Assembly: GCA_040752295.1 (NCBI GenBank)
Contig: JBFMFE010000054.1
Coordinates: 1-36,262 of the forward strand
DNA from: JBFMFE01 sp040752295
GTDB lineage: Bacteria > UBP15 > UBA6099 > JBFMBQ01
Length of the DNA stretch: 36,262 bases
Direction of reading: 5' to 3'
Below, one piece after another: positions 29,547 to 36,262 of the stretch. The position numbers and the translations under genes were made by a program. Every line of letters starts with the position of its first letter. The stretch's first letter is position 1. The notes beneath the pieces are model-generated. The model was not told the DNA's origin. It saw only the letters and a list, made by a program, of their open reading frames with translations, and ran no database searches.

Positions 29547-30077
29547 TCAGACCGGCTCGATGGAGAAATACGCGATAAACCTCGGTTTCCCGCCGATGAG
29601 TATGTTTCCCCTGCCGAGGAACAGGTTGGGGTTCACGATGCGGACTTCGTCCCTGAGTTTCCTGAAAAGCCGGTTGTTTCCGGCGACGTTGTAGTCGAAG
29701 ACGAGGCATTCCCCGCCGTCAAAGACGCTCGGCTCGACACGCGGCTCGAAATTGAACATTTCGGCGCCTTTTTCGAGGCGGAACAGCAGGTTGACGCCCC
29801 TGACGCCGCCCCCGCCCGGCGCTTCCGCGATCGCCATTCCCTTCCACGGGAAAAGCGCGCCGGCGGCGAGGCGGCGCTTCAGCCGTCTCAGCGGTCCGGG
29901 AATGTAACCGTCCTCCGGACCCGCCAGCCAGAGGCACCGGTAACGCCCGGGCATCTTTTCCGCCTGCGGCAGCCCCGCAGCCGAAAAGACCTCACCGAGG
30001 CGCACGAGGCGCATTTCGAGGAGCCGGCGCGCGTCGAGCGCCGCCGCGCCGCCCCCGGAGAACCCATTGAGTATCAT
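29547..30077 (-). CDS. conserved-looking protein of unknown function
   Basis: The protein has 176 aa, with no signal peptide or membrane helix. The C-terminal half reads like a small beta-barrel or calycin-type domain (GGECLVFDYNVAGN, then LRDEVRIVNPNLFLGRGNIL and KPRFIAYFSIE). The succession of an own-strand Tyr/Asp motif, a RDE-V segment and GRG-N-I loosely recalls the GXWXG/DUF4334 type, but I am not sure. It ends the run of genes starting at 34995 and lies 46 bases after the C45-type gene. The start ATG at 30077 is the only sensible one. Confidence 0.6.
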   Translation of the reverse strand: MILNGFSGGGAAALDARRLLEMRLVRLGEVFSAAGLPQAEKMPGRYRCLWLAGPEDGYIPGPLRRLKRRLAAGALFPWKGMAIAEAPGGGGVRGVNLLFRLEKGAEMFNFEPRVEPSVFDGGECLVFDYNVAGNNRLFRKLRDEVRIVNPNLFLGRGNILIGGKPRFIAYFSIEPV

Positions 30078-30123
30078 GATGATTCCTCCCCTCCGCGTGC
30101 GGGAAGGCGCCCGCCCGCCGGGG

Positions 30124-31278
30124 TCACTTTCGTTCGTCGAAGCCGATTTTCGCGTACTCCGCCGCGCAGGGATTGCCTTCGGCGACCCACAGCGCTCTTT
30201 CGCTCACGTCGGCGATGATGCTCGCAAGCGAGCTTCCGGCGGCGCCGTGGCAGCAGATGGTGCAGTCGCCGCCCTCGCCGCCGCCCCCGTGGTCGCGGAG
30301 CATCGCCGTCAGCGCCTCGACGTTTATGTTTCCCGCCTTCTCGTGGAGGAGCGCGTTTCCCGCCTCGAACCTCGCCGTTGTGGACGTGGCGAATTCGAGT
30401 CCTTCCATCCCCTTCACCGTCCAGTACGTGCCGTCCGGCAGGTTGGCGTCCTTCAGCAGGTGAAAATGATTCGTCTGCGCGATGACGCCTGCGCCGTCCG
30501 CTTCCCTGACGGCGGCGCGCGACGCCGTGAACTCGACCACCCTGGAGTCGCCCGTCGAGTCCATTATGCCGAAGAAGCCCGCGTTCGAGCGGTCGGGAAA
30601 TCCGGTTATCAATTCGACGCCCTCCGATACGGTGCGGCACGTTTCGAGGATTTCCTGAAGTATGAAAAGGTAGGGGACGCCGCCGGCGCGGAGGTCTTTT
30701 CCCTTCCACAGTCGCGCGTTGTTAGCCGCCGCCGCCAGTCCCGTCTCGTTTATACCCTGGTGCGCGCCGACGAGGGGCGCCTGCGTGACGGTGATGGTCG
30801 CGAGCCTGCCCCTTTCGGAGGGGAACTCGCGCCGGACAATCTGATAGGGACGGAGGAAGTTGGGGAAGTCGTAGTTGCGCCCCATCAGCGGCTTTCCATC
30901 CGCCGCCGCGCCGGGCTGGACGTGAAGCTGCGTGCATCCCCCCGGCGCCTTAAGGCTTTTTCCAGCCTCGCAGAGCATGATCTCCAGATAGTGGACGCCC
31001 CACAGCAGCCTTTCCGCAATTCCCAGCCCCAGCGCCGTCCCGGAGAGGCGTTCGGCTTGAAGGGGAAGGCGGCGGCGGACGGTTTTTTTTATGCGCGCCG
31101 CGCCGAGGAATCCGAGCGCCGCCTTCACGAGGACCGGCGGCAGCGGCGCGGGTCTGTTGTCCAGCCACAGCTCCGACGAGAAGAAGCTTTTCAGCATCTC
31201 GCCGAAGCGCTCTTTCATCAGCGCGCCCTGCTGAAAACCCCGTTCGCCGGCGCCGCCGGTGAGATTGATTACGTCCAT
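30124..31278 (-). CDS. C45-type (isopenicillin N acyltransferase-like) Ntn-hydrolase
   Basis: The protein has 384 aa. Members are self-cleaving N-terminal-nucleophile enzymes that make or break amide bonds. The predicted nucleophile is Cys115 in APGGCTQLHV; autocleavage before it would give a short alpha and a long beta chain. Supporting motifs are GRNYDF (133-138), HQGINETGLAAAANNA, AQTNHFHL and ATSTTARFEAGNALL (the conserved S/T-x-x-R pattern). There is no signal peptide. It follows the ABC-2 permease by 47 bases, so it is likely in the exporter operon and may process or tailor what is exported. Confidence 0.85.
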   Translation of the reverse strand: MDVINLTGGAGERGFQQGALMKERFGEMLKSFFSSELWLDNRPAPLPPVLVKAALGFLGAARIKKTVRRRLPLQAERLSGTALGLGIAERLLWGVHYLEIMLCEAGKSLKAPGGCTQLHVQPGAAADGKPLMGRNYDFPNFLRPYQIVRREFPSERGRLATITVTQAPLVGAHQGINETGLAAAANNARLWKGKDLRAGGVPYLFILQEILETCRTVSEGVELITGFPDRSNAGFFGIMDSTGDSRVVEFTASRAAVREADGAGVIAQTNHFHLLKDANLPDGTYWTVKGMEGLEFATSTTARFEAGNALLHEKAGNINVEALTAMLRDHGGGGEGGDCTICCHGAAGSSLASIIADVSERALWVAEGNPCAAEYAKIGFDERK

Positions 31279-31325
31279 TTCACCCTCTCATGATAGCCGT
31301 TTTCGTCCGTTCCGTGAAGCGCCGG

Positions 31326-32123
31326 TCAGACGTATATCTCTTTGCGGTGAAACGAGACGAGAGACGCCGTGAACGTCAGGACGAAGACGGCGGCGAGGAC
31401 GAGAAGGTCTGCGGCGCTGACCGCGTTCCCGGTGAAGAACCTGCTCGCGTCGAAATAATGAAACAGCGAGAGGTAACGAAGCGCCGGATACTGGTCGAGG
31501 AGCGCGGATATGAGGTTGAAAAAGTAGAGCGCGAAGAAGACCAGTAACGTGAGACCGGCGGCGCGGCGCTGCTCGTTCACGAGGCAGGAGATGAACAGTC
31601 CCGCGCTCCCGATGGCAGACATGCAGACGAAGCCGGTGAAGAAGACCGAGATGTAAAGTGCGGCGTCTATGTTCTCGTGTATCCTGAGCGCGCCCAGCCA
31701 TATCCCCGCAAAGGACGCCGCCGTGAGAAAGGCTAAAAGCGTCATGAAGCCCGCGAACTTTTCCGCCACGAAACGGACCCGGCGCAGCGGGGTTGACATC
31801 AGAATCTCGAGGGTTTTCTTTTCGGTCTCTTCCGCAACGAGCGAGCCGGCGAAAAGACAGGTGAAGACGCCGGTTATCAACAGCCAGGTGGTGTTGAAGA
31901 ACTCCACGGCGAGGAAGCCCTCGAGGCGGGTGAACTCTATCGCCTCCTGCCCGATGAAAGCCTTGAGAAACGGCGGCAGCATCTCCAGATAGTCTTTCAG
32001 CGCCTTGATCTTCGCAATCGAAGGGAAGACGACGACGATGAAGAAGGCGAAGAGGAAGAGGGCGAGCGCGTAGAGGAGCGCCGCCGTTCGCTCGCTTTTC
32101 AGATAGGTCCCGTAAACGTGCAT
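31326..32123 (-). CDS. ABC-2 type transporter permease
   Basis: Inner-membrane protein of 265 aa with six predicted helices (ALFLFAFFIVVVFPSI; TWLLITGVFTCLFAGSLVAEE; FMTLLAFLTAASFAGIWLGA; ISVFFTGFVCMSAIG; LTLLVFFALYFFNLI; LLVLAAVFVLTFTASLV). The segment AEETEKKTLEILMSTPLRR is the coupling helix signature of NosY/CcmB-like ABC-2 permeases. It follows the ATPase gene by 37 bases. Probably an exporter of lipid, peptide or an unknown product. Confidence 0.92.
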   Translation of the reverse strand: MHVYGTYLKSERTAALLYALALFLFAFFIVVVFPSIAKIKALKDYLEMLPPFLKAFIGQEAIEFTRLEGFLAVEFFNTTWLLITGVFTCLFAGSLVAEETEKKTLEILMSTPLRRVRFVAEKFAGFMTLLAFLTAASFAGIWLGALRIHENIDAALYISVFFTGFVCMSAIGSAGLFISCLVNEQRRAAGLTLLVFFALYFFNLISALLDQYPALRYLSLFHYFDASRFFTGNAVSAADLLVLAAVFVLTFTASLVSFHRKEIYV

Positions 32124-32160
32124 GTCCGTTTCGTTCCCGCGCCGTCCGCCCGGCGGGCGA

Positions 32161-33027
32161 TCAGTAATACTCCATGAAGACGTCCTCCAGCGTGGCGTCG
32201 CGGAAGGACAGGTTTTCCACGTGGTGCGCGGCGATCACGCTGAGCGCCCCGTTGATGTTCGAGTCCAGTTGCAGGCGGAACGTTTTCCCTTTTTTTTCGA
32301 CCCTGCGGACGCCTTCGAGTCTGAAGATTGATTCGTCAAGCTCCTCCGTGAACTCGACCTCGATGGTCTTCAGGCGGTATTTTTTGATTTCGGATACGTC
32401 ATGGACGGCTATCACGGCGCCTTCCTTGAGTATAGCGACGCGGTCGCAGACCCTCTCCACTTCGGAGAGCACGTGGGAGGACATGAAGACGGTTTTCCCC
32501 CTGCGTTTTTCGTCAGCGAGGACGTCGTAGAAGGCGTGCTGGACGAGCGGATCGAGTCCGCTTGTGGGTTCGTCCAGTATGAGCAGTTCGGGGTCGTGCA
32601 TGAACGCCTGGACAATCGCCAGCTTCTGTTTTGTCCCGTGAGAGTACGACTTGATGCGTTTCGAGGGGTCGAAGCCGAGAGACTCGACGAGTTTTTCCCT
32701 CATAGACCGGCGCCCTCCGCGGAGAGAGGCGATGAACCGCAGGTATTCCGCCCCGGTCATGTTCTCGTACATTCCGTACTCGCCGGGCAGGTAGCCGATG
32801 CGCGATTTTATGCGGCGGGACGAAAAGCGGGAATCCATGCCGAAGAGCAGCGCACTGCCTGAATCGGCGCGTATGAAGTCGAGCAGTATCCGTATCGTGG
32901 TGGTCTTTCCGGCGCCGTTCGGACCGAGAAACCCGAAGACCTCGCCTTCCCGCACTTCGAGGTTGACGCCGCGGACGCCGCGTTCCCTTCCGTAAAACTT
33001 GGTGAGTTCCTCCGTCAGGATGATCAT
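32161..33027 (-). CDS. ABC transporter ATP-binding protein
   Basis: The protein has 288 aa. Walker A is GPNGAGKTT (35-43), the signature region YSHGTKQKLAI (128-138, with SHGTKQ in place of LSGGQ), Walker B LLILDEP (148-154), with the D-loop SGLDPL and H-loop MSSHVLSEVERVCDR. A C-terminal extension of about 75 aa is of the DUF4162/NatA kind. The weakly conserved signature SHGTKQ is common in drug- and NatA-type exporters. It is the partner of the permease just downstream. Confidence 0.95.
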   Translation of the reverse strand: MIILTEELTKFYGRERGVRGVNLEVREGEVFGFLGPNGAGKTTTIRILLDFIRADSGSALLFGMDSRFSSRRIKSRIGYLPGEYGMYENMTGAEYLRFIASLRGGRRSMREKLVESLGFDPSKRIKSYSHGTKQKLAIVQAFMHDPELLILDEPTSGLDPLVQHAFYDVLADEKRRGKTVFMSSHVLSEVERVCDRVAILKEGAVIAVHDVSEIKKYRLKTIEVEFTEELDESIFRLEGVRRVEKKGKTFRLQLDSNINGALSVIAAHHVENLSFRDATLEDVFMEYY

Positions 33028-33042
33028 TTTGCGCGCCGCGAA

Positions 33043-34995
33043 TCAGGGGCGAAAAATTTTCCGCTCCCGGTTCAGGTCGAGGACGAGGTTGAATCCGTCG
33101 TCGAAGAGCACTTCTTTCGTCTCCGCCAGTTCGAGCAGGCTGCGGTGAAGCGCGATCGAATTTATCATTGACCATCTCGTCCAGGTTATCGGTATGCGCG
33201 ACAACTCGTGTTCCGAATAGACGGGAACCGTTTTGCTGCCGTAAGAGTACGCGACGTAGCGGATCGAGTTGGACAGCAGGTAATCGGCGAGGGAATCCGC
33301 CCCTTCGTGAAGGGGGATGCCCGGAGGAAGACTCGCGCCGCCGGGCCAGTCCGCCACGAATACGCGGTTTCGCGCAAAGTCGAGCAGGAAAGGTTTCTCG
33401 AGGCTTATCAATACGGTCTCGCCGTCCGGGATTGAAGACTGCATGTTTTCGTACCGCGCCTTTTCGCCGGACGCGGCGAAAGTGTAATTTTTCATCCCGT
33501 AAACGATGCTTTTCAAACTCGCCTTGAAGTTATCCATAAAACCGCTCCACAGCGAGCCGGCGAGGAGAGCCGTGAGCACGAGGCTTGCGGCTCCGTATCC
33601 CGAGAGGCTGATCCTTTTCTCGAAGAGTTTATCCACGGCGCCGGAATCGGACAGAAGCGAGCATATCAGAAGAATGACGGCGGCGGACGTGAAGGGGAAC
33701 GACAGTCGGATGGATGACGCGCCGCCGGTCGCGACGGTGATTATCAGAAAGCCGGTTAACGCCGCGGCGCACAGGGACGCAAGCGGTCCGTGAACGGAAA
33801 CGTTTCCCCTTTTCCGCCTGAAAAAAACATACGACATCGCGGCGAGCGACAGAACAAAGGGGTTTCCGAAAGCGGCGTACCACACGAGCGCCCACGTGCG
33901 CAGCGAGGGTTCCTGCCACGGCATGGGATACGCGCCGTAAACGGAACCGTGATAGCCCCGCCCGAGCAGCGGATACAGGAATGTCCCGCTCGACCTGTGC
34001 AGCGAAATCATCCAGGGCAGAAGGAACAGAATCGTCAGTAACCCGACGGAGGCGAGTTCGAGCGCCGCCGCTCCTGCGTTTCTTCGCGCCGAACCGGGCA
34101 GTGTGTAGAAGGCGATCACGAAAAGAGCGCATGCCGGGATCATCGTGTTTTTAAAGGCGCAGGCGCACGCCGCGAGGATGGAAACGACGAACACTCTCGA
34201 AAGGACGCCGCCGCGGTTGGTTTCGTCCCAGTCAAGCGCCAGGAAAAGACTCACGAAAATGACCGTTCCGATGGGGTTCTCCGATGCGTTGGTCAAATGG
34301 GGGAACATGCTGAGGAGAAGAAGCGCCGGTATCGCCGTTCTGCCCGAAGCCCCTTTCCTTTTCAGGAAGGAGAGGGTCAACCCGAGCAGAACCAGGAAGG
34401 AAACTCCCGATTCGAGAATGAAAGCGTTCGCCGGGCGCAGCGCGCATAGCGCCGCCGCCTGGAGAAAGAACTTGCCGCCGAGCGAGGAAACGAGCTGCCT
34501 TTCGTTGAAGGGGTCGAATCCGACGGCGCCGGTCTGAAGCATTTTGTACGGGAAGACGAGGTACCTGAAGAAGTCAACGTGTCCTTCGCCCGGCACCGTC
34601 GCGCTTCCAGCGTATCTGATGAGAGTGAGGAAGGCGATTATCGCCGCTCCGGCGAGGACGAACCCGTCCTTTCTTATGGTTTCAATCCCGTCCGCGAGCG
34701 ACGAGGCGATGGTTCTGCGGGACGCGATCAAGTCCATGACGCAGAAGATCGCCCCGAACGAGAGAAGCCACGGAACCGTCGCGCGCGAGATCGTTTCCGT
34801 AAGGTTCATCACGCCGCCGATCAACGTAAGCAGCGCCATGCCCTGGACGACTCCCTGCCAGCGGTCGGGGTTCGCCCGTCTGAAAAAAACCAGTTTTATG
34901 ACCGCGCCCCAGCCGGCGAACGCGAGCAGGAGAAAAACGCCGTAAATCAGCGCAAAAAGGTACGTTTGCAAGTTCGCTCCACTGTCCCGGATCAT
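33043..34995 (-). CDS. large polytopic membrane protein (GT-C-like architecture)
   Basis: The protein has 650 aa. About 12 membrane helices (from LFALIYGVFLLLAFAGWGAV to LVLTALLAGSLWSGF, about 530) precede a soluble C-terminal domain of about 120 aa (EKARYENMQSSIPDGETVLI, then NSIRYVAYSYGS). This resembles GT-C glycosyltransferases or the uncharacterised LIC_10190-type membrane proteins; I see no catalytic DD/DE motif clearly enough to decide. Start: ATG 34995 has no Shine-Dalgarno sequence and lies in a hairpin arm; an in-frame TTG at 34971 has GGAG five bases before it. The ATPase gene begins 15 bases after its stop, so it belongs to the exporter operon. Confidence 0.75.
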   Translation of the reverse strand: MIRDSGANLQTYLFALIYGVFLLLAFAGWGAVIKLVFFRRANPDRWQGVVQGMALLTLIGGVMNLTETISRATVPWLLSFGAIFCVMDLIASRRTIASSLADGIETIRKDGFVLAGAAIIAFLTLIRYAGSATVPGEGHVDFFRYLVFPYKMLQTGAVGFDPFNERQLVSSLGGKFFLQAAALCALRPANAFILESGVSFLVLLGLTLSFLKRKGASGRTAIPALLLLSMFPHLTNASENPIGTVIFVSLFLALDWDETNRGGVLSRVFVVSILAACACAFKNTMIPACALFVIAFYTLPGSARRNAGAAALELASVGLLTILFLLPWMISLHRSSGTFLYPLLGRGYHGSVYGAYPMPWQEPSLRTWALVWYAAFGNPFVLSLAAMSYVFFRRKRGNVSVHGPLASLCAAALTGFLIITVATGGASSIRLSFPFTSAAVILLICSLLSDSGAVDKLFEKRISLSGYGAASLVLTALLAGSLWSGFMDNFKASLKSIVYGMKNYTFAASGEKARYENMQSSIPDGETVLISLEKPFLLDFARNRVFVADWPGGASLPPGIPLHEGADSLADYLLSNSIRYVAYSYGSKTVPVYSEHELSRIPITWTRWSMINSIALHRSLLELAETKEVLFDDGFNLVLDLNRERKIFRP

Positions 34996-35016
34996 TCGAT
35001 GCGCGAACGATCCGGG
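34986..35016 (-). promoter_or_regulatory. 13-bp hairpin at the start of the membrane-protein gene
   Basis: CCCGGATCATTCG (34986-34998) and CGAACGATCCGGG (35004-35016) pair over 13 positions; on the minus-strand RNA the one mismatch is a G-U pair. The ATG at 34993-34995 lies in the 3' arm. Bases 35017-35204 to the next promoter hold no supported gene. Confidence 0.6.
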
Positions 35017-35204
35017 CTGACATCCTCGCCCGCCGGTCGTCCCGCGGCGCGCCCGCCGGTCGGCGCCGGTGAAACCGCGCGAAACCGGCGTTTCAATTCT
35101 CACGCGGGGCGGAACGGAAGGGCGTTCCGGCATAAAGTAAAACCCCGCGCCGCGAATTGTCAAGGATTGAGGGCGCGCGCCTGCGGAACGCCGGTGCGGA
35201 GACT

Positions 35205-35232
35205 TTGAAAAAATCGCTTCGTCCCGTATAAA
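35205..35232 (+). promoter_or_regulatory. promoter of the CBS-phosphatase gene
   Basis: TTGAAA (35205-35210), 16 bases, TATAAA (35227-35232), or TAAAAT at 35229 with 18 bases. The leader is about 35 bases, with TGGAGG (35261-35266) before the ATG at 35273. Confidence 0.6.
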
Positions 35233-35272
35233 ATTCCGTTGTCGAGGATAAGACCCGACATGGAGGCTGAAA

Positions 35273-36262
35273 ATGGTCGAGACGGTGCTGAACGTTCAGA
35301 TGGTGATGAGGACGGACGTGCTGACCGCCGGGAGCGGCGTCACGACGTACGACGCGCTCAGAAAGATGGAGAGGAAAGGCGTGGGTTCGATAGTGGTCGT
35401 GGACGGCGCCTCGCCGGTCGGCATTTTCACGGAGCGGGACCTGCTGCGGAAGGTGGTGCTCGCGGGACGCAACATCAGGAAGACCCTGCTTGGCGAAGTG
35501 ATGACGACGGACATCGTGACGTGTTCGAGGACAAGCTCCATTGACGCGGCGTACAGGAAGATGCAGCAGGGCAACTTCCGTCACCTTCTGGTGGTAAGCG
35601 GCGGGAAGCTCGAGGGGATAGTCTCGATAAAGGACCTCGTGAAATTCAGGGAGAAGGTTCTGGAAAAGCGCGTGGAGGAAAAGACGCGCGAGATCGCGGT
35701 GGTACGCGACCGCCTCGCGCACTCGCTGGAGAACATACAGTGGGAACTGTCGGTCGCGGGCGCGTTCCAGAGAAAGCTGGTACTGAAGAAGTTCCCCGAG
35801 GCGAAAGGCGTCCGGATCACGCACGTGTACCAGCAGGCTGAGTCGCTGGGCGGAGACTATTTCGAGGTCGTGCGCCGGTCGAGGGACGAGCTTGGGATTT
35901 TCGTGGCGGACGTGATGGGTCACGGTGTGACGTCGGCGCTCGTGGCGATCGTGATGAAGATGTACTTTTCGGAGCACTACCGCAGGTTCGATTCCCCGGG
36001 CGCGCTGACCACTTTCATCAACGCCGAGCTTGCCGAGCAGATACCCGAGGCGTATTTCGCAGCCGGATTCTGCGGCTACCTTAACACGAAAACGCTGCGT
36101 ATGCCCTACACCCAGTTCGGTCTTCCCTATCCCGGCGTTCTGAGGAAAAAGACGATGGAGTACGAAATCCTTCCCCCCGGCAACGTTCCCATAGGGCTTC
36201 AGACGAACACAACGTACACGGACGGCGAGGTTATTCTTCAGCCCGGCGACCGGCTTCTGCTG
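35273..36262 (+). CDS. CBS-domain PP2C-type (RsbU/SpoIIE) phosphatase, 3' end missing
   Basis: The frame is open from ATG 35273 to the last base, 330 codons, so the gene runs out of the window. Two CBS motifs come first (about 8-63 with VGIFTERDLLRKV; about 75-125 with HLLVVSGGKLEGIVSIKDL), a nucleotide-sensing pair. A coiled-coil linker follows (about 126-165), then a PP2C/SpoIIE phosphatase domain with GGDYF (193-197) and DVMGHG (213-218), the metal-binding motifs. Such proteins dephosphorylate anti-anti-sigma factors in partner switching. No partner kinase or antagonist is visible in the window. In the part where relatives have NAGHPP, this one reads FGLPYPG. Confidence 0.9.
   Translation, partial: MVETVLNVQMVMRTDVLTAGSGVTTYDALRKMERKGVGSIVVVDGASPVGIFTERDLLRKVVLAGRNIRKTLLGEVMTTDIVTCSRTSSIDAAYRKMQQGNFRHLLVVSGGKLEGIVSIKDLVKFREKVLEKRVEEKTREIAVVRDRLAHSLENIQWELSVAGAFQRKLVLKKFPEAKGVRITHVYQQAESLGGDYFEVVRRSRDELGIFVADVMGHGVTSALVAIVMKMYFSEHYRRFDSPGALTTFINAELAEQIPEAYFAAGFCGYLNTKTLRMPYTQFGLPYPGVLRKKTMEYEILPPGNVPIGLQTNTTYTDGEVILQPGDRLLL

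Noticed and set aside
35093..35977. 294-codon frame on the minus strand at the right end
   Set aside because: It overlaps the CBS-phosphatase gene, whose domains are clear. The minus frame is His/Arg-rich and has no domain.

Overview
The window comes from a GC-rich diderm bacterium. The evidence for an outer membrane is an OprB-type porin, and Hfq, a flagellin, the LL-diaminopimelate aminotransferase (DapL) route and a DUF4838 secreted protein are also present. DapL, DUF4838 and intergenic arrays of the GGGACAGGCTTCCAGCCTGTC kind are the sort of content I associate with PVC or Omnitrophota-like lineages. That placement is inference from memory, not a search result. No rRNA, tRNA or CRISPR array was found.

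Layout. (1) 200-4167, plus strand: an iron-uptake operon. A DtxR-type regulator carrying a C-terminal FeoA domain is followed by a Fur-type regulator that also carries a C-terminal FeoA domain, then FeoB and a small Cys-rich FeoB-associated membrane protein. There is no stand-alone feoA. Both regulator genes are preceded by the same kind of palindrome (TTAG-N6-CTAA), the first lying on the -10 box of a clear promoter. (2) 4191-6831, plus: a visibly AT-richer segment with a hairpin-rich leader, an OprB-type porin and an ApbE flavin transferase. (3) 6847-10077, minus: a GH94-like phosphorylase/glycosidase and a small one-TM protein. (4) 10169-11559: a short flagellin with a strong terminator, then a coiled-coil protein with 33-bp tandem repeats. 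(5) 12006-13930: a secreted protein of unknown function and a convergent RNase D. (6) 13931-15337: a promoter, a long leader that can fold into a multi-hairpin junction, and an alternative sigma-70-family factor.

(7) 15325-23413, minus: a housekeeping block in the order pseudo-receiver, mutL, RsmJ-like methyltransferase, miaA, hfq, dapF, dapL, (repeat-rich gap), hflX. This is the mutL-miaA-hfq-hflX order known from Escherichia coli with lysine/peptidoglycan genes inserted. DapL lacks a normal start codon (ATC behind an excellent Shine-Dalgarno sequence), and HflX carries a 24-bp internal duplication over its G5 region. (8) 23714-26437, minus: acyl-CoA dehydrogenase, its HTH-cupin regulator, and hemC. 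(9) 26536-27547: a second repeat array and a probably leaderless tatC. (10) 27560-34995, minus: polytopic membrane protein, ABC-2 exporter pair, C45-type Ntn-hydrolase, a small unknown protein and a secreted DUF4838 protein. (11) 35205-36262, plus: the start of a CBS-CBS-coiled-coil-PP2C (RsbU-like) phosphatase that runs off the end of the window.

The best candidates for something undescribed are the paired FeoA-fused iron sensors on an operon without feoA, the folded leader in front of the sigma factor, the hairpin-rich terminal-repeat element between hflX and dapL, and the ATC-initiated dapL.
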